Assembly (NCBI GenBank): GCA_036785705.1
Contig: JAWUZG010000136.1
Coordinates: 2,294,001 to 2,358,000 of the forward strand
DNA length: 64,000 bases
Reading direction: 5' to 3'
From: Acanthornis magna
Taxonomy: Eukaryota > Chordata > Aves > Passeriformes > Acanthizidae
The notes below the pieces were generated by a model. It worked only from the letters and a program-made list of their open reading frames with translations, did no database searches and had not been told where the DNA came from. A program made the position numbers and the translations under genes. Of this stretch, positions 60,936 to 64,000 are shown in pieces. Positions within the stretch are counted from its first letter, which is position 1. Each line of letters starts with the position of its first letter.

Positions 60936-60970
60936 TAAAGGAGTCGATAGCTGAGTAGTTCAAACTTAAT

Positions 60971-61281
60971 TATAGAATCATAGAAGCCAAGAACGGTTGG
61001 GGTTGGAAGGGACCTTTGAAGGTTGGTCACCTGGTTCAATCCCCTGTAATGTGCAGGGACATCTTTAACTAGATCGGGTTGCTCAGAGATCTGTCCTGAC
61101 CTTGAATATTTCCAGGGATGGGGATCTACCACCTTTCTGGGCAGCCTGTGCCAGTGCTTCACCACACACATTGCAGCAAACTGCTGCTATCTAGACTGAA
61201 TTGACCTTCTTTTCCATTTAAACTACTACCCCTTTCCTATTTATCTTTTAGACATGCAAGGTGAAGCAGTCTTTGTGTCCC
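60971..61281 (-). mobile_element. CR1 LINE 3' end, 5'-truncated (minus strand)
   Basis: Antisense CR1: TATAGAATCATAGAAGCCAA, GGTTGGGGTTGGAAGGGACC, AATGTGCAGGGACATCTTTA, TCCAGGGATGGGGATCTACC and TCTGGGCAGCCTGTGCCAG. A decayed 5' part follows with CTACTACCCCTTTCCTATTT and GCAGTCTTTGTGTCCC. About 310 bp, moderately diverged. Confidence 0.93.
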
Positions 61282-62124
61282 AAATGGCATTCAAAGCCCA
61301 GTGATGCAAATGTTCATTAATATGTAGTAAATATTGTAGTATCCTGTTACATTTTTTAATGTCTATTTATTATGATTTTGTCCTGTCAGCTAAAAGCCAT
61401 ATTGTCAAGATTTAGTTACGAAGAGGGGGCTGATATGGTAATGATGGCAAAGCAAAACAGAAAGCAAGCAAACAGCATTTTTTTTTTAGCAATTCTTTCT
61501 TTTTATTATAGTTTGTGAGAGGTTGTTTGGAATGTGGATTCAACACCAGTGATTTACAGGTAGTTTTCTACACAAGAGTGAGTTATCTAAGTGCTTGGTC
61601 AATGCAGACCAAGTCAGTGCATTTAGTGGAGTCTAGGGAGGAGCTCAGTTGACCCCAAAGCACAAGGAGTTTTAGCCCCTGAGGTAAGATTCTGGATTCC
61701 AGGGTTAGCTGCTTGAACTGAGTGACAGAATCTCACCTGTAGCAAAAATCCTTTCTCTTTTATGAAATAATTCCTTGTATTTCTGCACTCAGGAGATACT
61801 AAAAAGCCTCTCTTGAGGAGGGTTGGGAGGTCAAGAATGCTTGGAGAGTTAAGGGAGACAGGGCTATAGTCGATGACCTACTCAGCAGTTCTATTATTCT
61901 CACCTGAGAGCATCAGGATGTATTTCTCTGCTATCAGCAAGTCACTGGCAAGTTCTGTGGCTAATTAGTGAAATCACTTTAAGCAAGGGATGACTCTTTA
62001 AAATAGGAATCAGAAGCCAGCAGAGAAATGAAGGATAGAAAACCTCTCAACACTTGTAAGGCTAATGCAGAAGACAAACACCTCCTGAAAACGGTTCATC
62101 CTGGCTTAAACAAGTGCTAGAATT

Positions 62125-62160
62125 CCTTGTTTATACCTCCCTCCTTGTTTATACCTACCT
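62125..62160. repeat. 18-bp tandem duplication, one mismatch
   Basis: CCTTGTTTATACCTCCCT is followed directly by the same sequence with one C-to-A change. Confidence 0.9.
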
Positions 62161-63187
62161 TTATATTGTACACAGGGAATATTTGACTTAGGTAGATCTA
62201 CATGACTATATTTTTGATTTTTGAAGTAAGGTGACATGGATCTCAACCACCCTGCTCAGGTGACCAGGGATAAACCAGGTCTTCAGTGTTTAAAACTCAA
62301 GTGGAACATTCTAATTAATCATTATGGGACCTAGAGAAGTCTCATATTTTTCATTAAATGCATGGTCAATCACTCTTCAATGAACTTGAGAAGTTTAATT
62401 TGTTGAAACTTAATCTCACTCCAGCTTATTTTATCTGCTGCTCATTACTATGCTGAAAGGTGTGAAACTAAAAAGATTTAACTGAACATGACATCTGATG
62501 TCATTAAAACCTGAATGTAGAAAAAAGTGGGGAAAAAAAAAGAATCCAAAGTGCCATGGAAAAAATACCAGAAACTTGCACCACAGTATTCCACATTATC
62601 TTTATCAAATCGGGAAATGTAAGTGAAAAACAAACCAATAAAGATTGAGGAAAGCCTATGTTTAGAACAGAATCTGATCGTGTAATGTTGTTATTCATGC
62701 AAGTAAAAATTAAATTTAAATGTAATTTTTAACTGGAGGAATCATTACCTGAACAATAGTGCTATTTCTTGGAGGGAACTTAAAGAATGAGTTTTTCCTG
62801 AAACAGCAACAGGAGGTTTTCCTTTCAAAAAGTGAAGCACAATAAAGAATGCTGGAAGTCAGAACTTTTGCTAGGATTTCATTGCAGGTGCCCAATGGAA
62901 TATAACTATTGCATTTTACAAGGAATCAGCTCCTCCTCTGTCCCATTGACTTTCAGGTTTAACAGCAGAGGACAATTCATAGCACAAAGGCATTAGCTTC
63001 ATTTGCATTTTGAGTTAATAACAGATGAAGTTCTGCCAGCCAGCTCCTTGCAATGCACTGAGTGAAGCACAGAATTGATTTAGTACATGCAGTAAAATTA
63101 AGTGGACATTTTGCAATGCCTGAATTAATTGCAGGATGTATTTTTGTTTATTACTTCCGAGGGAAACTTCAGTGGTTCTCATTAAAT

Positions 63188-63225
63188 GCATGGATGGATG
63201 GACGGGTGGGTGAATGATTGATGAT
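63188..63225. repeat. (ATGG)n-like short tract
   Basis: GCATGGATGGATGGACGGG, then GTGGGTGAATGATTGATGAT; an imperfect tetranucleotide repeat. Confidence 0.85.
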
Positions 63226-63866
63226 ACAGGATCAAATATAGCCAATTATTTTTCCATTTCTTCTAGGCATATTGCTCTATTAAGAACCAGAATATAGCAA
63301 TAACAATCAAACTTAGCAGAGCCATCCTTATTTGCTCTTTAAGGCTGAAATTCAACCCTGTGAATATGCACAGCAAACATCCTTTTGCATTTCTCCTTCC
63401 TCCCCACCAACACTTGTATTCATTAACAAGACGCTGACATTTACAATAAGGACAGATTTTTCAAAAGGGTTTACTTTTAGAACTGCAAAATAAGTAATTC
63501 CATTTTCCAAAGAGCTTGTTCATGTTGGTCATTCACAGCAAATGCCACCCTCCTCTGAAGAGCCCAGCCCAGCTGCCCACTCGGGCTTCAGAGGAGCTTC
63601 CTGGAATCAACAATAGGAGGAAATAGAAGAATAATTTCATTACCCTGTTTCAAGCCCTTTCTTAAAATTTGTGATGTAAAAATGAATAGATAAATATAGT
63701 GCATAAATATATCTGTTCTATACCCAGGAAAGGGCTCAGTTTTTGTTTTTCCTGTCCTCGTGGGGCTCCTCAGAGACAAGGGAATGCAATTCACACTGTG
63801 CATTCCAGCATTGAGTCAGGGCTATTCACTTGTGTTCACCACTGGTACAGCATTGTTTGGAAGTTG

Positions 63867-63928
63867 TTTTACCATCTAAACAAACAGAAGAATTAGTCAA
63901 AGTCTTTTACCATCTAAACAGAAGAATT
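63867..63928. repeat. direct repeat, 38-bp offset
   Basis: TTTTACCATCTAAACAAACA plus GAAGAATT at 63867-63894 recurs at 63905-63928, lacking four bases. Likely a replication-slippage duplication. Confidence 0.85.
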
Positions 63929-64000
63929 CTTCACTGTGGAGGCAGCTCCTGTCTAGGGTGTGTACCATCATCCTGGTTAACCTCTGTGGCCTCATGGCCT

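Larger units (their letters stand above)
61282..64000. other. unique AT-rich non-coding sequence to window end
   Basis: No accepted gene. It contains an 18-bp tandem duplication at 62125-62160, an ATGG-rich tract at 63188-63225 and a direct repeat at 63867-63928. The final 40 bases (ending CTCTGTGGCCTCATGGCCT) might start another CR1 piece but are too short to judge. Confidence 0.55.

Noticed and set aside
63960..64000. CTCTGTGGCCTCATGGCCT at the window edge resembling internal CR1
   Set aside because: Too short and cut by the window end to assign.
1..64000. CRISPR arrays, prokaryotic operons or phage modules
   Set aside because: No regular repeat-spacer pattern, no dense co-oriented ORFs and no ribosome-binding sites. 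The sequence is clearly avian non-coding DNA.

Overview
The window looks like AT-rich intergenic or intronic DNA from a bird, most likely a passerine. The evidence is the many 5'-truncated CR1 LINE 3' ends, with the avian 3'-UTR signature (GGTTTGGGTTGGAAGGGACC when read antisense) and the 8-bp terminal repeat ATTCTGTG/ATTCTATG. Several copies carry the wording common in songbird CR1s (for example CAGGGATCCAGGGGCAGCC). Two MIR/CORE-SINE relics and two solo-LTR candidates fit an amniote genome. I found no protein-coding exon, rRNA, tRNA or CRISPR array that I can support. The longer open frames are chance frames, or they run through CR1 copies or a CCAAA microsatellite. Nothing resembles a bacterial, phage or plasmid system. 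Layout: 1-8.2 kb is unique AT-rich sequence plus a back-to-back inverted pair of CR1 ends (about 551-951). CR1 fragments follow at 8.2, 14.1, 17.9, 19.9, 22.6 and 28.0 kb, and a perfect 53-bp tandem duplication lies at 23.7 kb. A solo LTR on the minus strand (35683-36244) has a near-perfect 5-bp target duplication and 22-bp repeats in its U3. An internal CR1 piece lies at 39.2 kb. Ancient MIR-type SINEs lie at 43.2 and 47.3 kb, with CR1 ends at 46.7, 47.7 and 49.7 kb. A second minus-strand LTR lies at 48.5-49.1 kb. A relic with hairpin symmetry lies at 55.0 kb and a (CCAAA)10 array at 57.1 kb. A cluster of CR1 pieces from several subfamilies occupies 56.8-61.3 kb. Functional interest, if any, probably lies in regulatory DNA. 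Several stretches keep CpG sites and homeodomain/POU/CRE-like motifs inside otherwise AT-rich DNA (about 7.7-8.0, 9.0-9.3, 13.73-13.75, 21.3, 21.55-22.1 and 23.98-24.2 kb). They are candidate conserved non-coding elements, but this can only be shown by alignment to other birds. All repeat assignments were made by reading the sequence against remembered family consensus; no database search was run.
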